This document shows positions 40,552 to 47,748 of a stretch of 54,667 nucleotides of DNA, piece by piece. Made by a program: the position numbers and the translations under genes. The notes beneath the pieces were generated by a model. The model was not told the origin of the DNA. It saw nothing but the letters and a program-made list of their open reading frames with translations, and did no database searches. How positions within the stretch are numbered: the stretch's first letter is position 1; each line of letters starts with the position of its first letter. Source of the DNA: Streptomyces cellostaticus (lineage in GTDB: Bacteria; Actinomycetota; Actinomycetes; Streptomycetales; Streptomycetaceae); NCBI RefSeq assembly GCF_023630175.1, contig NZ_JALLIN010000051.1, forward strand, positions 1-54,667, read 5' to 3'.

Positions 40552-41615
40552 ACGGAGCTCCCCTGCGTCTGGAGGCCGGTGGGGGCGCCGGCGACGTCGT
40601 CGTAGGTGCGGCGGTTCCACAGGAGTCTGGACCAGCTTCCGCCGCCCTCCCCCGGCCGCTGCACGAGGCGGGGGCCGTCGGTGGGCTGCGCGGGCAGGAC
40701 GTTCCGGCTGCGCAGCCAGGCGTCGTTGTAGACGGTGGACTGGTAGCGGTACCCCTCGTCCGGGAGTATCGCCAGGACCGTGGAGTCGCGATGGCGCTCC
40801 GCCCACCAGGAGGCGACGAGGAACGCGGCGCCGCTGGTGGGACCCATGAACAGGCCGTGGCGGCGGTAGAGTTCGCGGGTGGCGTGGAAGACCTCGCTGG
40901 GGCCCACCCAGTGGACCTCGTCGTACGCGGTGTGCGCGACGTTGCCGGGGACGATGCTGCTGCCGAGGCCTCGCAGCAGACGGGGGCTCTCCGGTGCCTT
41001 GAAGATGACGGAGCCGTGCGTGTCGACGCCGATCAGGCGCAGTGCCGGGGTGTCCGCGCGCAGGGTCGAGGCGATGCCGCACGTGGACCCTCCCGAGCCG
41101 ACGGGTCCGACGAGGGAGTCGACGGCTCCCAGGGTGCGGGACACGAGGCGGCCCACCGAGGCGTAGGCGGCGGGGTTTTCGGGGTTGGTGTACTGCCGGG
41201 GCACGAAGCTTTCCGGTCTGGCCCGGCACAACTCCTCGACCCGGGCCAGCCGGGCGCCCTGGATGCCGCCGGGCTGTCCGTGGTCCTCGACGAGTTCGAC
41301 CTCGGCTCCGAGCATTTCCAGGCGGGTGCGCAGGTCGTCGTCGATGGAATGGTCGCCGACGATGGTGAGAGGTAAGCCCCGCTGCCGGCAGACGAGGGCG
41401 AGCCCGAGGGCGAAGGTGCCGGAGGACGTCTCGATGACCGGTGTGCCGGGGGTGAGGTCGCCGGTGGCGATGGCCCTGTCGATGATGTGGCGGGCGGGCA
41501 GGAGCTTCATCAGGGTGAACGCGGCGGCGTAGAGGTTGCCGCCGATGTGGATGATCTTGGGTAGTTCGATCGCCTCGATCACCGAGGCGTAGACGGCTGA
41601 CTGATGGGTTGTCAT
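40548..41615 (-). CDS. PLP-dependent cysteine-synthase-fold enzyme (SbnA/DabA-like beta-replacement)
   Basis: This 355-aa fold-type II PLP enzyme has the PLP-binding lysine Lys37 (TLMKLLPARHIID), the substrate loop TSSGTFALGLALV (canonical TSGN) and the phosphate-binding GPVGSGGSTCG (about residue 175). The usual NPGGS before the Lys is shortened to FTLM, so it is not housekeeping cysteine synthase. A TTA codon encodes Leu81, which makes translation bldA-dependent. It is the second gene of the operon, after a PduX-like kinase. By analogy with SbnA it would displace phosphate from an O-phosphorylated hydroxy amino acid with an amine (Asp or Glu nitrogen), a step toward a 2,3-diamino acid. Confidence 0.87.
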   Translation of the reverse strand: MTTHQSAVYASVIEAIELPKIIHIGGNLYAAAFTLMKLLPARHIIDRAIATGDLTPGTPVIETSSGTFALGLALVCRQRGLPLTIVGDHSIDDDLRTRLEMLGAEVELVEDHGQPGGIQGARLARVEELCRARPESFVPRQYTNPENPAAYASVGRLVSRTLGAVDSLVGPVGSGGSTCGIASTLRADTPALRLIGVDTHGSVIFKAPESPRLLRGLGSSIVPGNVAHTAYDEVHWVGPSEVFHATRELYRRHGLFMGPTSGAAFLVASWWAERHRDSTVLAILPDEGYRYQSTVYNDAWLRSRNVLPAQPTDGPRLVQRPGEGGGSWSRLLWNRRTYDDVAGAPTGLQTQGSSV

Positions 41616-41625
41616 GAACTCTCAT

Positions 41626-42507
41626 TCATCCGTTCGTCGTGAACTTCCATGTCTCGACGATGCCGATGTCGCGCAGTAACCCCTCGGCGCGTGTGGAGCG
41701 GGCGGTGAGCGCGGGGTGGTCGCGGTCGAAGAGCAGCCCGGCGACATCCCCGCTGTGCGAGATCTGGAGGCCCACCGCGCGCGCATCCTCGGCGATCTCG
41801 AGGATGCGGTCCAGCTGCGGGACCGGGAGGTGGCGCTGGTTGAGGCGGGCGCTGGCGGTGGCCACGCGGCCGAGCAGGGCAACGTCCTTGGCGAGTACGG
41901 CCTCGCGGAGCATGGCCCGCAGTTCCGCGAACTCCGCGACGTCGTCGTCGGTGTAGTGGGCGGGAGGGAGGGAAAGTGTCTCGACTCCGCGGCCCCCCTC
42001 GGCCGGCCTGGACCCGAAGCCGAGCACGAACACCGCCGGGAGGGGGTGCCCGAAGTCCTCGATGACCCCGCCCTCCCGATGGGCGAAGAGCACGGCCGTC
42101 GAGTCGAACATCAACGAGTCGGACGCGATCTCGGCGCGCACCGCCAGCCGGGCCTTGTCCTCCGGAGGCAGGCGCAGCGCGTACCTGTCCTGGACGGCCC
42201 CGATCGCCGCGATGACGTCACTCGTGGAGGATCCGAACCCGCGCCCGAGCGGCACGTCGCTGGATATCTCCAGGTGTCCGCCGGGGGGCAGGCCGTGGGC
42301 GGCCAGGGTCAGGCGGGCGGCCGTGCGAGCCTTGGTCCGCCAGCCGGGGGAGACGGTGACGTCGCCCCCGCCGTCCGACGCGAAGCGGGCTCGCGCGCAG
42401 TACAGGGGGCAGGGGAGGGTGACGAGGCCGCGCCGGTCCGTGCCCCGGTCGCGGAACAACCCCTGGAGCACCTCACCATGGTGTGTCGGGGCCGACGCCT
42501 CACCCAT
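41626..42507 (-). CDS. GHMP-family kinase, PduX-like (L-threonine kinase-type)
   Basis: This 293-aa small-molecule kinase has the GHMP glycine/serine loop PLGRGFGSSTSD at residues 86-97, matching PduX/BluE threonine kinases. The N-terminus HHGEVLQGLF and the C-terminal LQISHSGDVAGLLFD are also PduX-like. It would phosphorylate the side-chain OH of threonine, homoserine or serine to make the leaving group for the PLP enzyme encoded 10 nt downstream. A TTA codon (Leu277) is present. ATG 42507 has GGAGG 4 nt upstream; GTG 42528 is an alternative. First gene of the operon and divergent from the glycosyltransferase gene. Confidence 0.87.
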   Translation of the reverse strand: MGEASAPTHHGEVLQGLFRDRGTDRRGLVTLPCPLYCARARFASDGGGDVTVSPGWRTKARTAARLTLAAHGLPPGGHLEISSDVPLGRGFGSSTSDVIAAIGAVQDRYALRLPPEDKARLAVRAEIASDSLMFDSTAVLFAHREGGVIEDFGHPLPAVFVLGFGSRPAEGGRGVETLSLPPAHYTDDDVAEFAELRAMLREAVLAKDVALLGRVATASARLNQRHLPVPQLDRILEIAEDARAVGLQISHSGDVAGLLFDRDHPALTARSTRAEGLLRDIGIVETWKFTTNG

Positions 42508-43079
42508 CCGCCCTCCGCTCTGATCCACCTGTTCCCCGGCTTCCTCTGCTGCGTCGACGGGTTGTCACATCCATGTTCGGAGCCGCTCCGGATCGGGGCG
42601 CGTAGCAGGCGAAGCACGCAGGGGAGCGAGTGCCGGAGCACGGCGGTACCTGCGGCGGGCGTCGTCCTGCATCCTCGGATGCCCCCGTGGCCGATCGCAC
42701 CGTAACCCCTTGATTTGACCTGCCGCCGTGGCATTTTGCAAGTGATCACAAACACAGGCGGAGCAGGAACCGCCCGCTGACGGCTGCGGTGCCCGGCCGT
42801 GTCGGCGCCCTCCCAGAGCACGGCAAAGGGCCTTCGAGGGGCGGGAGTTGTGGTGCGGAGGGTCCGGCGATGTGCTGTCTGTATGATCACCGTGGTCCCG
42901 CCCGAGGCACGGCCGGGACGGTCCCCAAGCGGGGCACGGCCGCGGCACACCGATGCGCGGAGCCCCCGCCGCCCCCGCCCCATCACACACATCCGCCGGT
43001 TTGCGAGCCGCGTCGATTCCCCGCGGTGGTACTCCGTGTCGAGCGCGGCTCCCGGTCCGGTCCCCAGGAAGGAACGGAA
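42508..43079. other. 572-bp divergent control region of the biosynthetic cluster
   Basis: It separates the GHMP-kinase operon (minus) from the glycosyltransferase (plus). No gene is supported on either strand. It has A/T-rich patches near 42710-42750 (including TTGACC at 42715-42720 and the palindrome GTGATCAC) and a TATGAT box at 42882-42887. Confidence 0.55.
42882..42887 (+). promoter_or_regulatory. -10 box upstream of the glycosyltransferase
   Basis: TATGAT, preceded by TGTC TG, is a near-consensus -10 with no clear -35. It would give a leader of about 185 nt. Confidence 0.4.
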
Positions 43080-44372
43080 TTGAAGGTTCTGGTCTATGTG
43101 ACGGACGGAAGCCGCGGCGACGTGCAGCCGTACCTGGCCCTGGCGTACGCGCTCAACCGGGCCGGACACACCGCCACGCTCGTCGGACCGCGTCTCTACG
43201 GGGACTTCGCCGCGGAGTTCGGCGTTCCGTTCGCTCCACTCAACGACGAACTCGTCAGACTCCAGTCCAGCCCCGAGATCCGGGGGCTGTACTTGAACAA
43301 CGACGACCCGCAGGTGCAGCGCCGGCTGCGGGAGTCGACGATCGCGCTCTTCCCGCGGGTCTTCCCGCTGATGATGCGGGAAATGTGGGACGCGGCTTCG
43401 GCCGGGGCCGACCTGGTCGTCTACTCCCCGTCCTCCCGGCAGGTGACGCACCAGATCGCCGAGCGGCTCGGCGTCCCGCACGTCCTGGCCTCGCTCTACC
43501 CGCACCACGTGGTCTCCCGGGAGTACTCGCCGGGTCCCGGCCTGCGGCCGACGGCGACGAACCTGGAGGACCACGCCCGTGTCAACAGGCCGCTCGAACC
43601 GCCGCTTTCGGACTGGGTGGAGCAGTGGCGTACGCAGGTCCTCGGGCTGGCGCCGCGGGAGGGGTACACGGACTTCCGCACCGACGTCCACGGCAACCCG
43701 ACACCCGTGCTGCACAGCTTCAGCCCGCATGTGCTGAAGCCGGCCGCCGACTGGCCCGAGTGGGTGCACACCACCGGTTTCTGGACGCTGCCGCGCCACC
43801 GGGACTGGCAGCCGCCCGCCGAACTGGTGCGCTTCCTGGAGCAGGGCCGGACGCCCGTCTCGGTGGGTTTCGGCAGCATGTTCGGCGGAGATCCCGAGGC
43901 GACCGGCGAACTGGTCGTCGAGGCGGTGAGCGCCGCCGGGGAACGGGCGGTCGTCGTGGAGGGCTGGGGCGGCATCCGGGTGGTCGACCCACCGGAGAAC
44001 GTCATGGTGGTCAGGGACATCCCCTACGACTGGCTCTTCCCCCGGGTCCGCGCCGCCGTGCACGCCGGGGGCACCGGAACGTACAACGCCGCGCTGGCGG
44101 CGGGTATCCCGCAGCTGGCCTGCCCGTTCCACAACGAGCAGCAGATGTGGGCGGACCACGTCCACGGCCTCGGGGTGTCGGCGCCGCCCGTGGAGTTCCG
44201 GAAACTGACGGCCGAGGCGCTCCGCGCGGGCATCGTCACGGCGACGACCGATCCCGGCATCGCACGGAACGCCGAGCGGTTCGCCGAGAAGCTGAGTGCG
44301 GAGCGCCCCCTCGAAGACGCTGTGCGCGTACTCGAGGGCGTCTGGCGGGCGGGGGTGGGGAAGAGGGCCTGA
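43080..44372 (+). CDS. UGT-family (GT1) glycosyltransferase
   Basis: This 430-aa GT-B glycosyltransferase resembles bacterial sterol-glucosyltransferase/GtfE-like enzymes. The N-terminus KVLVYVTDGSRGDVQPYLAL is family typical, with GRLYGDFAAEFGV-type acceptor residues. The donor half has TPVSVGFGSMFGG (about residues 260-272) and the signature HAGGTGTYNAALAAGIPQL (about 325-343). TTG 43080 is chosen because AGGAAGGA lies 6 nt upstream and homology starts at residue 2. It would glycosylate a lipophilic aglycone of the cluster or give self-resistance. No deoxysugar genes are in the window, so a common sugar nucleotide or genes beyond the right edge would be used. Confidence 0.85.
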   Translation: MKVLVYVTDGSRGDVQPYLALAYALNRAGHTATLVGPRLYGDFAAEFGVPFAPLNDELVRLQSSPEIRGLYLNNDDPQVQRRLRESTIALFPRVFPLMMREMWDAASAGADLVVYSPSSRQVTHQIAERLGVPHVLASLYPHHVVSREYSPGPGLRPTATNLEDHARVNRPLEPPLSDWVEQWRTQVLGLAPREGYTDFRTDVHGNPTPVLHSFSPHVLKPAADWPEWVHTTGFWTLPRHRDWQPPAELVRFLEQGRTPVSVGFGSMFGGDPEATGELVVEAVSAAGERAVVVEGWGGIRVVDPPENVMVVRDIPYDWLFPRVRAAVHAGGTGTYNAALAAGIPQLACPFHNEQQMWADHVHGLGVSAPPVEFRKLTAEALRAGIVTATTDPGIARNAERFAEKLSAERPLEDAVRVLEGVWRAGVGKRA

Positions 44373-44709
44373 CGTGCCCCCGGGACGCCCGGTCCGCCTC
44401 GGCCGACCAGGGATTTCCAGCTTTCGGAAACCCCCGTCACCGGGCGTCGGCGTCACGGGGCAACCACGCCGTGTGACCAGGAATCACAGGCCGATCTTCG
44501 TTGCCTTCGCCCTTCAACTCGCCTAGGATCTTGACTTGTTCACAGCAGCAACATCACTCATGCGACTCACACGGGGGTGACTGGCATGGTTCGTCGTGGT
44601 GTGAGTATCGGCGTGTCGCGTTTAGCAGCATTAGACGCGGGCTCTCTCGAGGGCATGACCGGCCTTTCCGAGGGACACGGAAGCCCGCGCGACGGGTGTG
44701 GAGGCAGGT
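44373..44709. other. Leader region of the main biosynthetic operon
   Basis: It contains a clear promoter (44501-44529), a leader of about 170 nt and a small ORF with two TTA codons. A weak hairpin at 44411-44432 follows the glycosyltransferase stop. Confidence 0.55.
44501..44529 (+). promoter_or_regulatory. Promoter of the thioesterase-NRPS operon
   Basis: TTGCCT (44501-44506) and TAGGAT (44524-44529) are 17 bp apart, close to the HrdB-type consensus. Transcription would start near 44536. Confidence 0.65.
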
Positions 44710-44720
44710 ATGTCCTCTGA
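44586..44720 (+). CDS. 44-aa leader ORF with two TTA codons
   Basis: ATG 44586 follows GGGGGTGA by about 5 nt. The frame encodes 44 residues (MVRRGVSIGVSRLAALDAGS at the start) and contains two TTA codons, at 44622-44624 (Leu13) and 44631-44633 (Leu16). The stop at 44718-44720 lies inside the thioesterase gene, overlapping its start by 11 nt in another frame. This is a classical arrangement for translational coupling, and TTA codons need the late leucyl-tRNA BldA. It may be a regulatory leader or a vestige of an older gene. It matches no family. Confidence 0.5.
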   Translation: MVRRGVSIGVSRLAALDAGSLEGMTGLSEGHGSPRDGCGGRYVL

Positions 44721-45522
44721 CCGTGCCCCCGCCGGAGCGTCGTGGATCCGACGCAACCGACGATGCCATAACCCGCGGATACGCCTCCTGTGCCTGCCGC
44801 ATGCCGGCGGTACCGCCTCTTTCCACCATTCCTGGGCCTCATGGCTCCCCGACGGAACCGATCTGCTGTCCGTCCAGTACCCGGGCCGTCAGGACCGGAT
44901 ATCCGAACCGTGCGCGTCCACCATGGACGACCTGGCACCCCAAGTGGCCCAGGCCTTGCAACCGCACCTCGACGACGACTCCCCCCTTGTCCTCTTCGGA
45001 CACAGCATGGGTGCCTGGGTCGCGTTCGAAGTGGCACGACATCTTGAGATGTCATTCGCCCGCCGCCCAGCCGGACTCATCGTGTCCGCCCAGATTCCGC
45101 CCCACCTGCCTCCGGAACGCGAATGGCCCGGAGAGAGTGACGACGAGCTGATCGCCGAACTCCGCAGGACCGGAGGCACGTACACCGATCCGATGCTCCA
45201 GCCCGGCCTGCGCGAGCTGGTGCTGCCCGCCGTGCGTGCGGATTTCCGCCTGGTGCGGGAATACTCGCCGCAACGCCTCCGTCGGATCTCCACACCGATT
45301 ACCGCCTTTGCCGGTGTTGACGATGCGGGAGTTCCCTGGAATAGGGTGACCGAGTGGAAGGACGCCACGACAGGGTCCTTCGCCAGTCAGACGTTCCCGG
45401 GCGGTCACTTCTACCTGCTGGAACACGAACGGGAATTCGCGCACCAGGTGAACCGCGCCATCCACCGCATGACAGGCACCGGCGCGGCGCATTCACACAC
45501 CGGTCAGCATGCCGACGACTGA
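44710..45522 (+). CDS. Type II thioesterase (NRPS/PKS editing)
   Basis: This 270-aa alpha/beta hydrolase frees carrier proteins from stalled or wrong acyl groups. It has LLCLPHAGGTASFHHSWASW (about residues 25-44), the nucleophile elbow FGHSMGAWVAFE with Ser99, an Asp near FAGVDDAGVP, and His in GGHFYLLEH (about residue 240). ATG 44710 follows GGAGGCAGG, overlapping the leader ORF. First large gene of the operon that continues through the NRPS. Confidence 0.92.
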   Translation: MSSDRAPAGASWIRRNRRCHNPRIRLLCLPHAGGTASFHHSWASWLPDGTDLLSVQYPGRQDRISEPCASTMDDLAPQVAQALQPHLDDDSPLVLFGHSMGAWVAFEVARHLEMSFARRPAGLIVSAQIPPHLPPEREWPGESDDELIAELRRTGGTYTDPMLQPGLRELVLPAVRADFRLVREYSPQRLRRISTPITAFAGVDDAGVPWNRVTEWKDATTGSFASQTFPGGHFYLLEHEREFAHQVNRAIHRMTGTGAAHSHTGQHADD

Positions 45523-45560
45523 GACTCCGGATCGGCAGCGAACGGGACACGGGGGGAATC

Positions 45561-46580
45561 TTGAACGCGTTGGACCCCATCACACGCGATGGGCTGCTTT
45601 ACCTGTCGGCCGCCGACGTGGAACGCGCCGCCGGCCGCGAACGCTCCCTCTTCGTCGAGGCCGTGGAAGCCGCACTGCGCGCCCAGGCCGCCGATGACGT
45701 GGTGCAACCGCTCAAGCCCTACCTGCGCCGTCCCGAACGCCCGCACCCGACCGACCGCATCATCGCCATGCCCGCCTACGTGGGCGGCGAGGTCCACCTC
45801 TCCGGCATCAAATGGATCGGCAGTGCCCACGACAACCAGGAGGTCCGGGGCATACCGCGGGCCTCCGCGGTGATCGTTCTCAACGACGCGGACAGCGCCT
45901 ACCCCGTCGCAATCATGGACGGCTCCGTCGTGAGCGCATGGCGGACCGCCGCCGTATCCGCCCTGGCCTGCCGCTACCTGGCGCCCGAAGGCCGGCGTCT
46001 CGCCATCCTGGGAACCGGTCTCCTCGCCAGGACGCACCTGTCCCTTCTGTGCGAGACGTGGGACAGGCCCGAGGCGGTGGACGTCCACGACCTCTCCCCC
46101 CGGCAGGCGGAGTCCTTCGCCCACTGGGCCCGCGAGGAGCACGGGCTGGCCGTCACCGTCCACGACGACGCCGCCGGATGCCTGCGCAACGCGCACGTCA
46201 TCCTCGTGGTCACCACCGCCCCCGGGCCGTGGATCCCCGCCGAATGGGTGCCGCGTGGCTCCCTGTTCCTGAACGTTTCGCTCGCCGACCCCATGCCGGA
46301 CGTCGTCCTCGCCAGCGACAAGGTCGTCGTCGACTGCTACGAGCAGGTCATGCGGCCCGGGAAACTCCTGCACACCATGGCGCAGCAGGGCACCTTCGGC
46401 CCCGAGCGTTGCCATGCCGACCTCTCGCAGCTCGTCACCGGCGCCCGTCCGGGCCGGGAGAAGCCCGAGGAGACCATCTTCTTCAACCCCATCGGACAGG
46501 CCGTCGGAGACATCGCCTGCTCGGCCGCCGTCTACGGACGAGCCGTCGAGAACGGCGTGGGCACCCGACTGGAAAGGTAA
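45561..46580 (+). CDS. Ornithine-cyclodeaminase/SbnB-family dehydrogenase
   Basis: This 339-aa NAD-binding protein belongs to the OCD/mu-crystallin family, closest in pattern to SbnB: GGEVHLSGIKWIGSAHDN (about residues 76-93), NDADSAYPVAIMDGSVVSAW (about 110-129), dinucleotide motif LAILGTGLLARTH (about 148-160) and a CYEQVMRPGKLLHTM tail. SbnB oxidises the N-(1-amino-1-carboxy-2-ethyl)-glutamate intermediate to give 2,3-diaminopropionate and 2-oxoglutarate. TTG 45561 is chosen because GGGGGGAA precedes it by 3-4 nt. It is 38 nt after the thioesterase. Its natural partner (SbnA-like) is in the other operon, so the two may act together. Confidence 0.88.
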   Translation: MNALDPITRDGLLYLSAADVERAAGRERSLFVEAVEAALRAQAADDVVQPLKPYLRRPERPHPTDRIIAMPAYVGGEVHLSGIKWIGSAHDNQEVRGIPRASAVIVLNDADSAYPVAIMDGSVVSAWRTAAVSALACRYLAPEGRRLAILGTGLLARTHLSLLCETWDRPEAVDVHDLSPRQAESFAHWAREEHGLAVTVHDDAAGCLRNAHVILVVTTAPGPWIPAEWVPRGSLFLNVSLADPMPDVVLASDKVVVDCYEQVMRPGKLLHTMAQQGTFGPERCHADLSQLVTGARPGREKPEETIFFNPIGQAVGDIACSAAVYGRAVENGVGTRLER

Positions 46581-46589
46581 CCCCTTTCA

Positions 46590-47405
46590 GTGAAAGAAAG
46601 AGCAATCGAGTCCGACGCGAACGGCGCGGGACCCCCGCAACGGGCCTTCCTCGCATCACTCGGCGTCGTCCGCCGGACGCCCCGGACCTATCCCTTCGAC
46701 CCCGGCTACGACGTCGCGACGGTGGTCTCCCACATCGCCCAGAGTCACTCCCTGATGGCGGGGCTCAAGCTCTCCATGGCGACGTGGCTGCTCATCGAGG
46801 ACAGCAGCCTGCAGCAGAAGATCCGGGCCGCCCGGGACCACGGGCTTCCGGTGACGGTCGGCGGAGGCATGTTCGAGATAGCCGCCGACCTCGGCCGGCT
46901 GGATGAGTACCTCGACCTGTGCCGGCGGCTGAACGTCACGGGGATCGAGGCGGGTCAGGGATTCACCCGCTCCGACCCCCATCCCGGACGCGTACTGGAG
47001 GCCGCGACGGCCCGCGGTCTCACGGTCACCTACGAGATAGGCGGTAAGCACGACGGGGCGTTCGACGAGGAAACGACGAAGCTGCTCATCGCGGAGGGCG
47101 GCCAGTGGATCAACGCAGGCGCCACCCATCTCGTCGTCGAAGGCCGCGAGAACGCCGCGGACGTGGGACTCTTCGATTCCCGGGGCCGATTGAACCGCGG
47201 ACTCGCCGACACGCTGGCCGATGAATTCGGGCTGGATCGCCTCATATTCGAGGCCCCCACCAAGCCGAGCCAGTTCGCACTGCTCGACCATTTCGGCTCC
47301 GACGTCGCCCTGGGTAATGTCCGGCTGGAAGAGCTGCTCAGGGTGGAAACGTACCGGCACGGTCTGCACAGCGACGCGTACGAGCGCTCGTCCCTCGCCA
47401 AGTGA
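46590..47405 (+). CDS. Phosphosulfolactate synthase (ComA) family protein
   Basis: ComA adds sulfite to phosphoenolpyruvate in coenzyme M synthesis. This 271-aa TIM-barrel protein shows family-typical stretches: VGGGMFEIA (about residues 91-99), WINAGATHLVVEGRENAADV (about 172-191), RLIFEAPTKPSQFALLDHFG and LGNVRLEELLRVETYRHGLH. The first 35 residues are variable. GTG 46590 lies 10 nt after the SbnB-like gene. ComA homologues are rare in biosynthetic clusters, and no other coenzyme M or sulfonate genes are near, so it could add sulfite, or another nucleophile, to an enol phosphate or activated acid in the pathway. The role is unknown. Confidence 0.85.
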   Translation: MKERAIESDANGAGPPQRAFLASLGVVRRTPRTYPFDPGYDVATVVSHIAQSHSLMAGLKLSMATWLLIEDSSLQQKIRAARDHGLPVTVGGGMFEIAADLGRLDEYLDLCRRLNVTGIEAGQGFTRSDPHPGRVLEAATARGLTVTYEIGGKHDGAFDEETTKLLIAEGGQWINAGATHLVVEGRENAADVGLFDSRGRLNRGLADTLADEFGLDRLIFEAPTKPSQFALLDHFGSDVALGNVRLEELLRVETYRHGLHSDAYERSSLAK

Positions 47406-47502
47406 TATAGGCGACATCGAAATGGGTCGCCGGGGTCGCCAGACCCTGCCCGAACAGGAATTCATTCTCTGCGCCGTCACGGCCTGAGGGAAGGGAACAA
47501 CG

Positions 47503-47748
47503 GTGCCTTCTGCCGAACGCGAGGCAATGGTCCGCGAAATAATCTGCAATGTGCTGGAACTGGAGGAGGGGGAACTGAGCCCCTCCGGACGGTTCCGTGA
47601 GGACTACGGTGCGGACTCCATGAACGCCGTGGAAATCCAGAGCCAAATCGAGGTGGCGCTCGACGTCGAAATCGAGCGGGACGACCTGAGGCGGATGGTC
47701 GACCTGGCGACGGTGCTGGCGATACTCGAAACGGCCAAGGCGCGGTAG
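47503..47748 (+). CDS. Acyl carrier protein
   Basis: This 81-aa carrier protein has the phosphopantetheine serine Ser39 in YGADSMNAVEIQSQIE, an acidic helix II and a helical start (MVREIICNVLELEEGEL). GTG 47503 follows GGAAGGGAA. The stop is directly before the ATG of the ketosynthase, so it probably carries the acyl chain extended by that enzyme, or the substrate of the ComA homologue. A gap of 97 nt separates it from the ComA homologue. Confidence 0.93.
   Translation: MPSAEREAMVREIICNVLELEEGELSPSGRFREDYGADSMNAVEIQSQIEVALDVEIERDDLRRMVDLATVLAILETAKAR

Noticed and set aside
47422..47487. 21-codon ORF between the ComA homologue and the ACP
   Set aside because: No Shine-Dalgarno, no TTA or conserved feature, and the length is easily reached by chance.
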